Part shown: piece after piece, positions 37,428 to 48,592 of the stretch | Position numbering within the stretch: the first letter of the stretch is position 1 | How the letters are laid out: the number at the start of each line of letters is the position of its first letter | Source: Siphonodentalium dalli | Lineage: Eukaryota; Mollusca; Scaphopoda; Gadilida; Siphonodentaliidae | Length of the DNA: 64,000 nucleotides | NCBI GenBank assembly: GCA_032622095.1 | Contig: CP136066.1 | Location: 174,469,164-174,533,163 of the forward strand | Reading direction: 5' to 3' | Program-made: the position numbers and the translations under genes | Notes under the pieces: generated by a model | Database searches by the model: none | The model's input: only the letters and a program-made list of their open reading frames with translations | What the model was told of the DNA's origin: nothing

Positions 37428-38970
37428 TTAACCCTTTCATGACTGGGGCTTTCTGACATTTTGGGAAAACCCTATGTCAATGCATTCTATTATATATAAG
37501 ACTAGCAGGTTAGCCCGACACTGGCGGCGTTCGTCCCATGGCTTTGTCAGAAACATGACTTTTTGTTTGTTTTTCAATGAGTTAATCGTGCCTTTTTAAT
37601 TTTTTTATTGAATTTTTTGTTTTTCAATTTTACCCGATTTTTGTTTGTTTTTTCAATGAGTTAATTGTGCCTTTTTAATTTTTTAATTGAATTTTTGGTT
37701 TTTCAATTTTACCCGATTTTGTTTGGTTTTTCAATGAACCCGTCCATGACACTTCCCGTATTTAGCAAGTTTGAGCTCAATCGGTTCGAGTCTATAAAGG
37801 ACACACACATATATATGACACTTCCCGTAGGTAGCAAGTTTGAGCTCAATCGGCATTCCCTGGAATTTCCCAGAAGATATTCATGGGGAGGTCAAGTGAC
37901 CAATTTTGAAATTTGCTGGTCGCATTCGTCTGTAGGTCTGAGGAATTCTCGGCTAGATATTGTTACCAACATGACATATTTAAATGAATCCCGCCGTGAC
38001 CCCCATGACATATTTAAATTAATCCCGCCGTTCACCCCCATCACCAACGCGACGTAATTTTTGTACCATGTGTTGCGTTCTAAAAATAGGTCGATTGCAG
38101 TGGATTCGTAGATGACGAAATATGAGTGCATGCGACAGAGAATATTGTTTGATCGAAAGCATTTGAATTAATACGTCACAAGACTCGCCTTGATGCTGGC
38201 TAATAGATATTTGTCTCTGCTAGGTGTTGGGAATGTGAATTAAAATTGCCGTGGGGATGCCGTGGGGGTCTAATCCGATGAAAATGTCCCAGTTCCTAGG
38301 AAGCGAGTTCCAGATAACGTAAACAAACGCCGCCCCCGGTTCAGTATGCGAAAGCCGAAGGGAATAAAGAGCGTTAACCGGTTAACGAACCCAAATATGG
38401 AAGATGTTTATCAACGACACTGCGGATAGGAACGCTCTTTAACTATCAACGCTATTAAAACCGAAGTGCCGTTTTTTTTATGACTGAGAGTGGAGAACGG
38501 GTGCTCTGAGCTTCTCCAAAACGCCACGACGACGATTCCCGCCGGTTTTTACCCTTAGATGGGAAGTTTGAGCCCAATCGGTCCGGCCGTTTTCGAGTCT
38601 ATAAAGGACACATATATTTATATATTTATATATTTATATATTTATATATATACGTAATTCTCAAAATATATAGTAGAGAATACATTGGCCAACAATCATT
38701 ACCATCACCTTGATGATCTTATTTGTGCGAGGCGCCCCACGTCAGCCACTCGCATATATAAGATAATGCACTGGCACATGATCTTCAATGCTGCAGCGCA
38801 TGATCTTATTAGTACGAGGCTCCCCATGTCAGACACTCGCATATATAAGATAATGCACTGACACATGATCTTCAATGCTGCACCAGTCAGCCACTCGCAT
38901 ATATAAGATAATGCACTGGCACATGCTATTCAATGCTGCACAAGCGCGACACCCGTCATGAAAGGGTTAA
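37428..38970. mobile_element. Composite TTAA element (TCATGACTGGGGC ends) with internal insertion
   Basis: TTAA at 37428 and 38967; ends CCCTTTCATGACTGGGGC and GCGACACCCGTCATGAAAGGG. The left palindrome is interrupted after GCATTCTATTATATATAAG (37498) by about 1.15 kb that ends in a TATATTTA simple-repeat tail (38610-38655). On the right are three tandem partial palindromes (38712-38775, 38803-38862, 38880-38922) separated by ACATGATCTTCAATGCTGCA. Confidence 0.65.
37498..38655 (+). mobile_element. Inserted repeat with GACACTGGCGGCGTTCG start and TATATTTA tail
   Basis: Begins AGGTTAGCCCGACACTGG and has repeated text GCAAGTTTGAGCTCAATCGG (37766, 37831 and a variant at 38570) and TCGAGTCTATAAAGGACACA (37787, 38594). 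The simple-repeat tail suggests a retroposed or Penelope-like piece. It includes inverse words AAAGAGCGTTAACCGG and AACGCTCTTTAA. Confidence 0.5.
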
Positions 38971-39222
38971 CCAAACACCCATATATAGAGCTGGGGGTTA
39001 TCCATCTGCATGAGGCGAAAGCACTAACAGCAAATCATTTAGATTCGGAGTAATAATTATCAACAACGGAAAACATGATTGTTAGTATAAACACACACTT
39101 TTTCAACATTTTCATATGTGATTTACAACGACCAAGTCCATGACCATATATCAGTATATCTATAATGCATCTCATTTTCGAGATGTTCTTTTCTGCATAA
39201 ATGCACATTGTATTATATAGTA

Positions 39223-39489
39223 TTAATCCTTTCAGGACGGGATCTGCGCTGGTGCAGTATTAACTATCATGTGCCAGTGCATTATCAAATATGCGATTCT
39301 CCCACGGGGAGCTTAGCATATATAATATGTACTGGCTTACATGGTCAAGGTTACGTATTGTTAGGCGGCTAGGCCAATGAATTATCTTATATATGCGAGG
39401 TTCCCAATGGGAGACTCGCATATATAAGAGAATGCATTAGCACAGGGTTTTCGCAAAATTTCCGGAAGCTCCAATTATGAAAGGGTTAA
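39223..39489 (+). mobile_element. TTAA-flanked element with two palindromes, copy 3
   Basis: TTAA at 39223 and 39486; ends TCCTTTCAGGACGGGATCTG and GGAAGCTCCAATTATGAAAGG. Palindromes at 39273-39336 (eroded) and 39373-39441. Same family as 15702 and 20089. Confidence 0.78.
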
Positions 39490-40104
39490 GCCACTATATA
39501 GTATAGGGTCTCCGCGGGCAATAGATTTTGCTAACCACCATCGGACTGGCTGTCATCTGTCGGATGTCTACGTCATAAACACGATTTACGATCGAATTAT
39601 TGGTCAGAAATGGCTCGATCGAGAAGGGTGATTCAACACATATCAGTTATAAACTAACAGCCTGTCTCATTTTAAAAGTTTTATTAGAAACAATTCCGTT
39701 AAAACCCATTAGTAAAGAAAATTGTTTTGTCACATCTATCCCTTTGTGTATTGCCTTTTTCTCGTGGCATGCCCACAAGGCTTGTAACTTGAAGTTTGTA
39801 AGTACACAGCCACCAGGCAGGTCGAAGGTTCGAAGTTTAGAAAACAAATACAGCGCTCTCACAATGAACCTTCTCAGCTCGATATATCCGATATTTCTTC
39901 TCCCTGAAGGCAATGAACAGTTGTGGTGGATCAAAACGCCTTCTCCATTTCATTGCAAATATTAGCATTTGCCGTTATGTTTTCTGCATCTTGAACCAAT
40001 TGATCCAAATCTATGAAGTGGGTTCATGCAAAATAACATAAAAGTCTGTCAAAAACGATATCTCTATACATGAAAAATGGATTCACATTATTCTTATTTC
40101 ATTA
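39490..40104. other. Intergenic, no gene seen
   Basis: Overlapping open frames on both strands (39600-39965) have no recognisable domain and no splice context. Confidence 0.45.
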
Positions 40105-40542
40105 TTAAAGGTACTAAATCCGATTCGATAGTCCCCATGTCATCAGATTCTAACAACATCAATTATTTTTTGTTCAGTTATATCAGAATCGATTAATTGC
40201 CCAAAAATAATGCTAACCACAGTCAACTATAGTATACAATTTTCCAAAACCTGTTATTATCAACATTTTCTACAATGAAATTTTGCCGGTTTGTCAAATA
40301 TCTGACATAAAAAAGCCACTTGATTTTAGAGTTATCCATCTCATCCGCTATTTGGTCTTCTCATCGATCTTTACTGGGCCATTAAATATTCCAGGCGGTG
40401 AAAAATAATAGATTTAAAAAATCGATATCTGATCACTCTGAGCTTTGATGGATGGGTTCCTCGACTCGAATCAAATATTTTTTACCTCCGAAGCCAAATA
40501 AATAGTAATTGAGGTGTGCTTAATCGGATTGAGTAACTTTAA
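40105..40542 (+). mobile_element. TTAA-flanked MITE, AGGTACTCAATCCGA family, uninterrupted copy
   Basis: TTAA at 40105 and 40539; ends AGGTACTAAATCCGATTCG and TCGGATTGAGTAACT. It provides the empty-site version (GCCGGTTTGTCAAATATC, about 40289) of the insertion found in the copy at 46632. Confidence 0.8.
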
Positions 40543-41420
40543 TAACTCTTCAATAATTAAATAGATTTCGCATGTAAAAACCATCGCTATGAAAACTTTA
40601 CCGTTACAGTCGAATTACCGATACAAGTCCAATAAATCGAATAAGATACAAAAGTTTAATCAAAACTTGACGATAAACATTGGAATAAGTCAAAGCATTG
40701 AAAAATATTCTGAAAATCATATTCAGACTAAAATATTTGAACTTACGTTCACCGACGTTTGTTAACAAATCAATGTAACAATTTTGTTTACATATATAAC
40801 AAAGGTTTCAACACGCGAAATTTCGTTGTTGGAGAACTATCAATAATTAATATAGGTTACAATCAACTAATTATTTCCCATAGGCGACAATGTTAGGGTT
40901 AAGCCATGCCCACGATTCATTACGGTACTGAGCCAAACTTGAAATAATTTGGCGTTTAGAATTCCACGTCGGACGTAAGTTTTCAAAAAAGAAATGGTGC
41001 CTTACCATACTTATTCCTGGAAATAAATATTGGCATTTCCACAAATACCCCCTTTTGTGCAAAAAAAATTCACTATAGAAAAATACCTCCACCCCTCAGC
41101 ACCCCTACCCAATTTGGCGACCAACGTAGACGCTTGATGAACAATCCCGCGGAGGAATTAACATAGCCTATGATTTTCTTTTTGTTCTTTCACATTAAGC
41201 TACCGAAGATATTATACACCATTCAGCTGCCGGCATTTTTTTAATGCTGACTCGAGTTCCCTACACAGATGCCAAGGGGGCATAATTTCAATTATTTCGT
41301 TGCTTATAACCTATAAGAGCATTTTTTTTAAATCCAGTACTCCGTTTTCTTCTTAATGATGATGTTTTACATAGTTTTAATTATTTGCGCATTCACCCAC
41401 TGCGAGTGCATTGTATCGCC
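40543..41420. other. Intergenic, no gene seen
   Basis: AT-rich unique sequence; no exon-like frame or shared repeat. Confidence 0.45.
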
Positions 41421-41885
41421 TTAACCCTTTCAGTGCCAAGTCCGATTTGTGTATCAACCCATATACCCTGTGCCAATGCATTCACTTATATATGCGAGTC
41501 GACCATAGGTCGCCTCGCATATATAAGAGAATGCATTGGCCTAACAATTTTTCATCATTTGTTATTATTTTTTACAATTTTAATAATTTTTCCTTATATT
41601 CTTTAACTCTTTCAGTGCCAGACTTATTTTGTAGGTTTAGTGCCAGGCAATCTTACATTTTTCATGGGCATCAAAATTATTACTATGAATACTTGGTGAT
41701 AGTTTTGAGTTATAACATGCCCATAAGGTTTTATCCAGTGTGTTTTTAAATTCGCTATAGCATGCTTAAGCATACCCAAAAAAATTCAACACAATTTTAA
41801 TTTTGTTTTTATTTATTTTTTTTAGGGCCGAATTTACAGACCGTAAATTAGGGCCGAAATCGGCCCCTGGCACTGAAAGGGTTAA
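41421..41885 (+). mobile_element. TTAA-flanked element with one palindrome (GTGCCAGG ends), copy 2
   Basis: TTAA at 41421 and 41882; ends CCCTTTCAGTGCCAAGTCCG and CGGCCCCTGGCACTGAAAGG. Palindrome 41472-41540. An extra copy of the end sequence CTTTCAGTGCCAGAC lies internally near 41610. It closely matches 14101-14605. Confidence 0.85.
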
Positions 41886-43189
41886 ACGCTGTGCTCAATA
41901 AAAGCCAAGGGTTTGTCTGTTAGTGTCTGTATGTATGTAACTCTGTCACGATTTTGGCGCGCTTAAAAATATATCACCCTCTTGTCCGGGTGCACCCAAA
42001 TTTTGATCATGTCCTGCAGCACATAATAGAATATTACATGCAATATTTCAGGTCAATCGATTGAAGACGAACTGAGATATAAAGCGTTTACCAAAGGTTA
42101 TCAAGGCGATATTTTCCCTGATATAATGCGTTTCTCTGAGGCGAATGTGCTTTCAGTGGGTCCGTCATAATAAAACACCAAAGCCAAATTCTGGACAAAC
42201 TCCGCGCACCGTTTGCCGGTTTTCTTTATATCGTTATCAGCGGTGACGATATTTTCCCACAAGTCGTGTTTGTCACCCGTCATGTTTGACGGGCAATCCC
42301 TATATATAGTGTTTAAATATTACGCATGTAGAGATTTCTTATTCTATATATATAGCATTGATATTCGCGGTAAACACTTCTATAAATAAAAGCCCAACAT
42401 ACTGTTTGCAACTCCATAGTTTGAAGAAATGGGGCATTATTGGTGTCATATCAACGGAAAGCGCATTAAAATTAATGAGAAAAAATATGAGGCCGATTCT
42501 TTTAGAAGAAAACAGGCACAACACCAAGCGTGGCATTTGCCCCCGACGCTCCGTGTGGATATAGTGGGCAATGCTAAAATCCTTGTATGGAGCAACATTT
42601 TGCTATTTTTTAAGTTCAAGAAAAGCAATGAAAACTTACTATTGGTCTGTATATATACCTGAGTAACAATGCTAACTATGTTGCACATGCATGTGGAAAT
42701 AGTTGCTATATATATCCAACAAGGCCAATAACTCTGACAAAACATCTATGGGTGAAACCCACTGCTTAATTGTTAGTATCCTTCCAACTATTAAGGTCTG
42801 TTTGTAATCCTACTTGCATTTAAGTATGACATTGGTCACTGCATTGGTACTCAATTTACAATGGAAAATGTCTGTGCTGAGTGAAATATTGAAGTTCAAA
42901 AAGAGGCATAACTCCGGTAAGAATGAATAATCGTACCCCGCACAAAGTGGCTATGCTTTCCCTTAAGCGAGGCAAGAACCACACCAAAGCACAACCAACT
43001 CATACGATCAGCTCACCCGAGTTACAAGGCGACCCGGAACTTCGCAAATGTCTCGGCCCAACAAGGGCTATAATTTAACTCCAGTAAACTTGAATGGACG
43101 AACCCTGTAAAAAAAAAAATGAATATCCCTCCCATGCAAGCCAGTCTATTACTATATCAAAATCAAATGGACAATCCACAGGCGAGTTA
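41886..43189. other. Intergenic, no gene; repeat-like start
   Basis: 41895-42110 (GTCTGTTAGTGTCTGTATGT, CGATTTTGGCGCGCTTAAAA) reads like the 5' part of a dispersed repeat but has no partner here. The rest is featureless. Confidence 0.4.
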
Positions 43190-43402
43190 CCGTAATGCCC
43201 AAAGTAATTGATCACTTAACCACAGCAGAATTATGGGTAATTTTTCAGAATTTAGTCGGAAATATGGCTTGTTGCCATTCATTGGAAAGCTCCCGTCGAG
43301 AGCTTTCCGATGAATGGCAACAAGCCATATTTCCGACTAAATCCTGAAAAATTACCCATAATTCTGCTATGGTTAAGTGGTCAATTACTTTGGGCATTAC
43401 TG
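43190..43402. mobile_element. 213-bp TA-flanked hairpin element, copy 4
   Basis: CCGTAATGCCCAAAGTAATT to its complement ...GGGCATTACTG; TA at 43188-43189 and 43403-43404. Same length as copies 1 and 3. Confidence 0.85.
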
Positions 43403-43639
43403 TACAAGGGGACATGTTCATGTGTACGGACGGATGGTCTGGGACACAGATCCCTGACACACATTTGATCAAGACATGAAACGTACCTGTATATATATAG
43501 AACAAGGTTCCTAAATCTTCGGATTTCAATGTCCCGAAAATGTGACCATAAATGCAATAATAGAGATAAAATAAAATATAATGGTAGAATAATCGTATTG
43601 GTTAATTGCTTCAAATACGCTTGCTTCCGTGCATGAGCG

Positions 43640-43740
43640 TGAACAAATTCCCACTTCTTATCGAAATGGTCATGTATCGATCTGAATGGCATATTGAGAT
43701 GTCCCTCAACTCAGATCAAGCTTGAAAATTGCCCCTGATT
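43640..43740 (-). mobile_element. SINE body fragment, reverse
   Basis: On the minus strand: TTTTCAAGCTTGATCTGAGT, TGAGGGACATCTCAATATGC, CATTTCGATAAGAAGTGGGA and ATTTGTTCACGCTCATG, matching 31333-31435. The tRNA-like head is not present. Confidence 0.7.
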
Positions 43741-44281
43741 TTCGCCCATGTCGGGGTTCGACGGTTCGTCTAGCCCAGACTGTGACGATCGTATATATCC
43801 ACGACAGAATATATATAGATACTTTCTGTGTTATGACCAATGTCGTGTCAGTGACCTGTGGTCTGGGAGTGCAGCTGGAACTCAAAGTGGTGCGCATTCA
43901 ATCAGTTGAAGATTTGTCTGGGGGGGGGGGTGCAGCTGGAAAGTGGGCCACCACAATAAAGATACTCTATAGGTTGGTCCTATGTGTACTGTGCACCACA
44001 AAATTATATTCAGTCAATCAGTTGAAGATTCGCCTGGGTCTGCATGGTAAAATACTCATAAATGTCACTGAGACTCGCTAATTATATGTGAAGGGCGTCC
44101 AAGTGGTTATCTTGGTCAACAAGGTTTTGGCGGGGAATCTCACAGCTATGGATTAAAACACCTAAATGAGTTTGTTCGCACCAGAGGTCCCAATTGGTGT
44201 ATGCATATAATCACACAAATACTGTGCTTAGTGGGTGATTTGGACCCCGAGTGCTAACAAATATTTTGCGCCAACAAGCAT
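43741..44281. other. Intergenic; local duplication, no gene
   Basis: AATCAGTTGAAGATT(T/C)G(T/C)CTGG occurs at 43900 and 44017, each with GTGCAGCTGGAA- or GTGCACCAC-like text before it, a diverged direct repeat of about 115 bp. Confidence 0.45.
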
Positions 44282-44500
44282 GGCGATCACAAACACTATC
44301 GTCTGCGCATCTAAAGGTAAATTAGTCCGTAACATGCTCTTAAGAATTCATTGAGGATCGTATGGAGGACTCTCAGTGCATCTTGTGTATATATTGGAGT
44401 ATACGAAAATATGTGAGGGTAGAGGGTAAATCATATTCAAGAATTACACCCACAGAGGTGTAAATTGCCATGCGAATAACCGAGGATGTGTGACGGTATA
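44282..44500 (+). repeat. Diverged direct duplicate of 47803-47965
   Basis: Shares GATCACAAACA, GCATCTA-GGTAAATTAGTCC, ACCATGCTCTTAAG, AAAATATGTGAGGGT, TATTCAAGA and TTGCCATG-GAATGACC in the same order. The intervening DNA between the copies is about 3.4 kb. Confidence 0.65.
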
Positions 44501-44719
44501 TCGGTGCGTTCATTGCCACGTGGAAGCACACAAATTATACAGGGAATGTCTATTTTGTTGATGGAGGAAAGATCGCAGAAAAGAAAAAATGATGTTAATT
44601 ATATGGAATGCTACTCCAGAACTTTGACATGTAGCACAAGAACCACGGAACCGGAACCGGTGGATCCAATATGGCCACGAGTTAGTGACAGGGCGTATTG
44701 CATGGCACTCTTCGGATAA

Positions 44720-45330
44720 GGTCACCTCTATATTTCTAGTTGACAATAAACGCTCTGTATTGCCAATTATTAGTGCACCTTTAACTCACCTGAGGTCAAC
44801 GACACCTATCACATGGCACTCCCCGTGTCAAATTACCTCTATATTTTAAGTTGATAATTATTAGTCCCTCTTTAGGTCACCTGGGGTTAACAGCAACTAT
44901 CCTTTGACACTACAGGTGTCAAATTACATTTGTGTGTCAATTTCCCCTAAATATCTTGTGAGCTATAATAAACGCTCTTCATTGATCGTCTATGTTAATA
45001 TAATTTATTAGCCCCTCCCCCTTAAGTAATCTGAGCTGACCGGTGTGTACCAATTTTCCAACATATAATCTGAGCTGATAAGGAACGCTCTTTATATTGC
45101 GCACATGTGATAATATAATGTTTAAGTTCGCATTAGGGTCAACGGCAGCGGTACTCCCCGGATCAATTCACCACTGCATACCAATTTCCATCGATCAGAA
45201 TGCAACCATTTTGGGTATATGAATAATTATTTAATTAAAATTGTTTATTAATGGTCATTTCAATCGTGAGGTCAACGCACCTATCCCATGACACTCCCAG
45301 GTGTATATACTTTCAGCTCCGATGGTCTAG
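44720..45330 (+). repeat. Degenerate tandem repeat with GGTCACCT and AATAAACGCTCT words
   Basis: Four or more diverged units of about 110-140 bp carry TCACCTGAGGTCAACG, ACACCTATC-CATGGCACTC, GTGTCAAATTACCTCTATAT and TTATTAGTCC. AACGCTCTT-type words occur at 44749, 44970 and 45083. Confidence 0.5.
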
Positions 45331-45513
45331 CCATTTGGTCGCCCATAGCCCCACCAAAAAACAAACAAACAAACAAAACCAACTAACCCCAGTAAGCTAC
45401 TGCATATAAACTTGTCCAATTACAATAGTCTAATCCGGTCACACCCCACCCTTTGTGTGGAGCAGAAATGTGCACTAATTGAGAGAAGAACGAATTTCGC
45501 CATCACCTGAATG

Positions 45514-45760
45514 CTAATGACGACCTAGCGCGATATGCACCCTGGCGACTGAGTCATTGAGTCCCACATTTATATCATTTAATTTCGATCCAGCCTTGTA
45601 ACCAAGCTCCACCAGCGTCGCCAACATATCGCCAGATTTCTCACGTTCGGTGAGCCAAGAAACGATTCTGGTAGACATTCCCTGTAACAAATCATTACAG
45701 TTCTCTTCCATGTATGTGCACATCTCTGGTAATGGTGCTTTATGTTGTTTGTCTCCCCAA
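45514..45760 (-). pseudogene. Protein-like fragment, weakly like apolipoprotein-L-type helices
   Basis: A minus-strand frame downstream of a TGA (near 45757) encodes EMCTYMEENCNDLLQGMSTR then IVSWLTEREKSGDMLATLVE and a KLNDINVG segment before TAG. It has amphipathic helices and normal amino-acid use. The pattern of a coiled helix with W-x-x-x-REKS followed by a short N-x-x-NVG turn reminds me of the start of apolipoprotein-L-like proteins of invertebrates, but the glycine-rich membrane segment that should follow is absent. No good acceptor is seen upstream. Probably a fragment or chance. Confidence 0.25.
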
Positions 45761-46285
45761 GATCACACGTATATACCATTCGCTGTGTTGCCTCTCTGGC
45801 TGACAAGGCCGCTCTCTTGCATAAAAGGCCGCCTCTATGGTCAGCACTTTTTTTTTCGCGAGGCCACGTGCGTTTTTATCAATAAAACAGAATGGACATG
45901 AATGTATCGAATTTAACACATCCACCCTGTATACTGTGAGTATAGCCTGACCGTACATAATTATGCTCCATAACAACATAAATAGGTATATACTGCTATA
46001 AGAAAAATAGGCTTCCCAAAGCGAGTGGGTATGACTTTGTGACACACCCTGCCCCTTTGGGTGATACATTTCTTCTAGTCCACTGCATGACATATTCAAA
46101 GACACCGACGTCCGTAGTGCATGGAAGAAAAATGCGTAAACACGCGATACCACTCTTGTTTTTCAATAAAAATCGTTATAATCAATGGAAAATGACCGAT
46201 TACTGACGATGCTGTGCAGAAAAATATGACAACGCATCTATATTTCGTTGTCGAATCGACCTATCTGGCCAGTGTGTGTATGCTG
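45761..46285. other. Intergenic, no gene accepted
   Basis: A 137-codon minus frame (45740-46153) has skewed composition and no domain; nothing else is seen. Confidence 0.4.
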
Positions 46286-46635
46286 TTAAAATAAAATAAA
46301 ATCACACCCGTTAAAACTGCCATATAAACAAAAATAATACTAAAATATAGACATATCTTGTTCTTATGTCCATCATATACATATCGCGTAAATTGTATGT
46401 TATTGTCAAGTGCATACGCTGTGTTATGTATATATAACCAAAAGCCAGGTTCTGTAACATTTTTGACTTTTGTTTACATAACAAAGCGCACGAACAATGA
46501 CATACTGTTTGCGCGATATTTATGATTGGTATAAGAACAAATTCTGTCTATAATGTTCTGTCTGTTTATGGCGGTTTTAACAGACGTGACTATTTTAACA
46601 CCAATACACACCGCGAAGGCCGTTCGTGCCTTTAA
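46286..46635. mobile_element. TTAA foldback element, AGGCACG family, copy A
   Basis: The left arm (TTAAAATAAAATAAAATCAC, ACCCGTTAAAACTGCCATA, GTTCTTATGTCCATCATA) pairs with the right (TTGGTATAAGAACAAATTCT, TATGGCGGTTTTAACAGACG), ending CGTTCGTGCCT and TTAA at 46632. That TTAA is also the left flank of the next element. Confidence 0.7.
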
Positions 46636-47646
46636 AGGTATACTCAATCCGATTCGACAGTCCCCATATCATCATATTCCAACAACAACAACAACAACAA
46701 CAACATTTTTTTGAAATGCCGCTTCGGTTATCAGAATCCATTAATTGCCCAAAAATAATGCTAACCACAGTCAACTATAGTATAAATTGCCCAAAACCTG
46801 TTATTTATCAACGTTTTGTTCAACGAAATTTTGCCGGTTTGTCAGGGGGGGGGGGGGGTGAAAAAATAATTTCCGGCACGTATGCCGGGGTGGGTGGGTG
46901 GTCAAAGCCACCAACAAGCAATTTTTTCCGCAACTAAAAAAAAAAAAAACCTGCTTGTTTTTTAGTGTTTTGGCAATAAGTTGGGCTTCAAACCCACTTT
47001 GAATGAGAGAAATAATGTAATTCTAACTGTAAACTGACTGCAGGCAGTTATCGTGTTGTATTTTGTTGCAAATTTTGAAATCCAAGATGGCCACTGGCAG
47101 CCATGTTTTTTTGGCCGAATGACCTCAAAATGACTCATTCCTATTTACATGTCCATGTTAACATCCATGATAAATAGTATGCACAGAAATTCATATACAG
47201 CTGTTTACAGTGAATCCCCCCCCCGCAAATCTCTGTTTTAGTGTTAAAAGGGGGGGTGGGTGTAAAAAAATGGTCGGAAAAAACTGCCGAAAACGGAAAA
47301 AAATTTGGCGGTGGGATGGGTGGGTACAAAAAATTATCGAAAGGGAAAAAATGCCATACGTGCCTGAAATTTTTTTCCGACCCCCCCCCCCCTGGGTTTG
47401 TCAAACATATCACACAAAAAAGCCACTGGATTTTAGAGTTATCGATCTTCATCCGCTATCTGGTCCGATAATTTCTTATAGTCGACAGTTTACTGGGCCA
47501 CCAAAAATAATAGATTTCAAACATCGATATCTGATCACTCCTAGCTTTGATGGGTGGGTTCCTCGTCTCGAATAAAATATGTTTTACCCCTGAAGCCAAG
47601 GAAATAGTAATTTGCGAGCGCTATAATTCAGATTGAGTACCTTTAA
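46632..47646 (+). mobile_element. TTAA MITE, AGGTACTCAATCCGA family, interrupted copy
   Basis: TTAA at 46632 and 47643; ends AGGTATACTCAATCCGATTC and CAGATTGAGTACCT. Colinear with 40105-40542 except for an AAC microsatellite (46682-46706) and a 552-bp insertion at 46843-47394. Confidence 0.85.
46843..47394. mobile_element. Nested DNA element with CAGGGGGG / CCCCCCTG termini, duplication GGTTTGT
   Basis: Compared with the empty site near 40289, GGTTTGT is duplicated on both sides (46836-46842, 47395-47401; 9 bp if CA is counted). Subterminal inverse match: AATTTCCGGCACGTATG on the left, CATACGTGCCTGAAATT on the right. The interior includes G-rich runs and a phrase GCAGCCATG shared with 9650-10490. 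No transposase. A half-copy of the termini may lie at 61825-61870. Confidence 0.85.
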
Positions 47647-47802
47647 ATTGGCTTTAATGTACATACATACCTGTCCACTCACACGCACGCAGCTTCACGA
47701 CAAAAAAAAAGTTCTTGTCATACAGTCGCCCTTGTCTGCCAGACATGTAGCGACCTTTTCCAGCCAGAGAGGCGGTCAATCGAATGGTAGGTGCGTGTGA
47801 CC

Positions 47803-47965
47803 ATCACAAACATCTACGCATCTAGGGGTAAATTAGTCCATACCATGCTCTTAAGTGTTCATCGAGGATGGTGCCGATAACTACAAAATATGTGAGGGTT
47901 GATCCTATTCAAGAGGTATACACCCACCATGTTTGTTGATTGCCATGTGAATGACCTGGGTCTTG
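47803..47965 (+). repeat. Diverged direct duplicate of 44282-44500
   Basis: See the upstream copy; this one lacks about 50 bp in the middle. Confidence 0.65.
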
Positions 47966-48090
47966 TCTGGCCCACAGTCTGGGTACACATGCACTGGTGC
48001 ATCTTTTATTTATGGTGATGAAGAAGTGCCCGCATTATATGAAAGACATTTCGACGACGATAGTGATGACAACGGTGATGACGCCAACAA

Positions 48091-48592
48091 TTAAAGGTAC
48101 GGTTGGCCTTGGCGGTGGGTATCCTTTGAAAATATTTACACCCGTCAAAAACCGACACAAACAGAAAGAACATCAAAATGTAGACATACTTTGTCCGTAT
48201 ACAAATAAGAATTATCGCATAAACTGTATGGTATTGACATATGTTTGGCCATTGTTATGTAAACAAAAACATAAAAAGTTACTTTCCTGGTGTTTGTTTA
48301 TATTATGATGGTAAACATAAAGAGCGTTCTTTGTCGGTGAATTCCTGATATGGAATTATTAAAGAGCGTTTATGCCATTTATGTGTGATTAGCCAGTAGC
48401 ATGCTGTTGTCTTCTGTAACACAATCAGACTCTTGTTTAGGTAAGATATAGTAGGTCTTGGTGATAACATGCTGTTTACGCGATGGTCATGGTATATATG
48501 AACGGAACTGTATTAGTTTTAATGTTTTTCTGTTTACGGTGATTGGAAAAAATATGAATATTTTCGACAACAAAGGCCGCACGTGCCTTTAA
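48091..48592. mobile_element. TTAA foldback element, AGGCACG family, copy B
   Basis: TTAA at 48091 and 48589; ends AGGTACGGTTGGCCTTGGCG and CAAAGGCCGCACGTGCCT. It has the paired words AAAGAGCGTTC (48321) and AAAGAGCGTTTA (48361) and imperfectly complementary arms with CTGTTTACG / CGCATAAACTG. Confidence 0.75.

Noticed and set aside
45740-46153. 137-codon minus frame
   Set aside because: Biased composition with no recognisable domain or splice context; part overlaps the better frame at 45514-45760.
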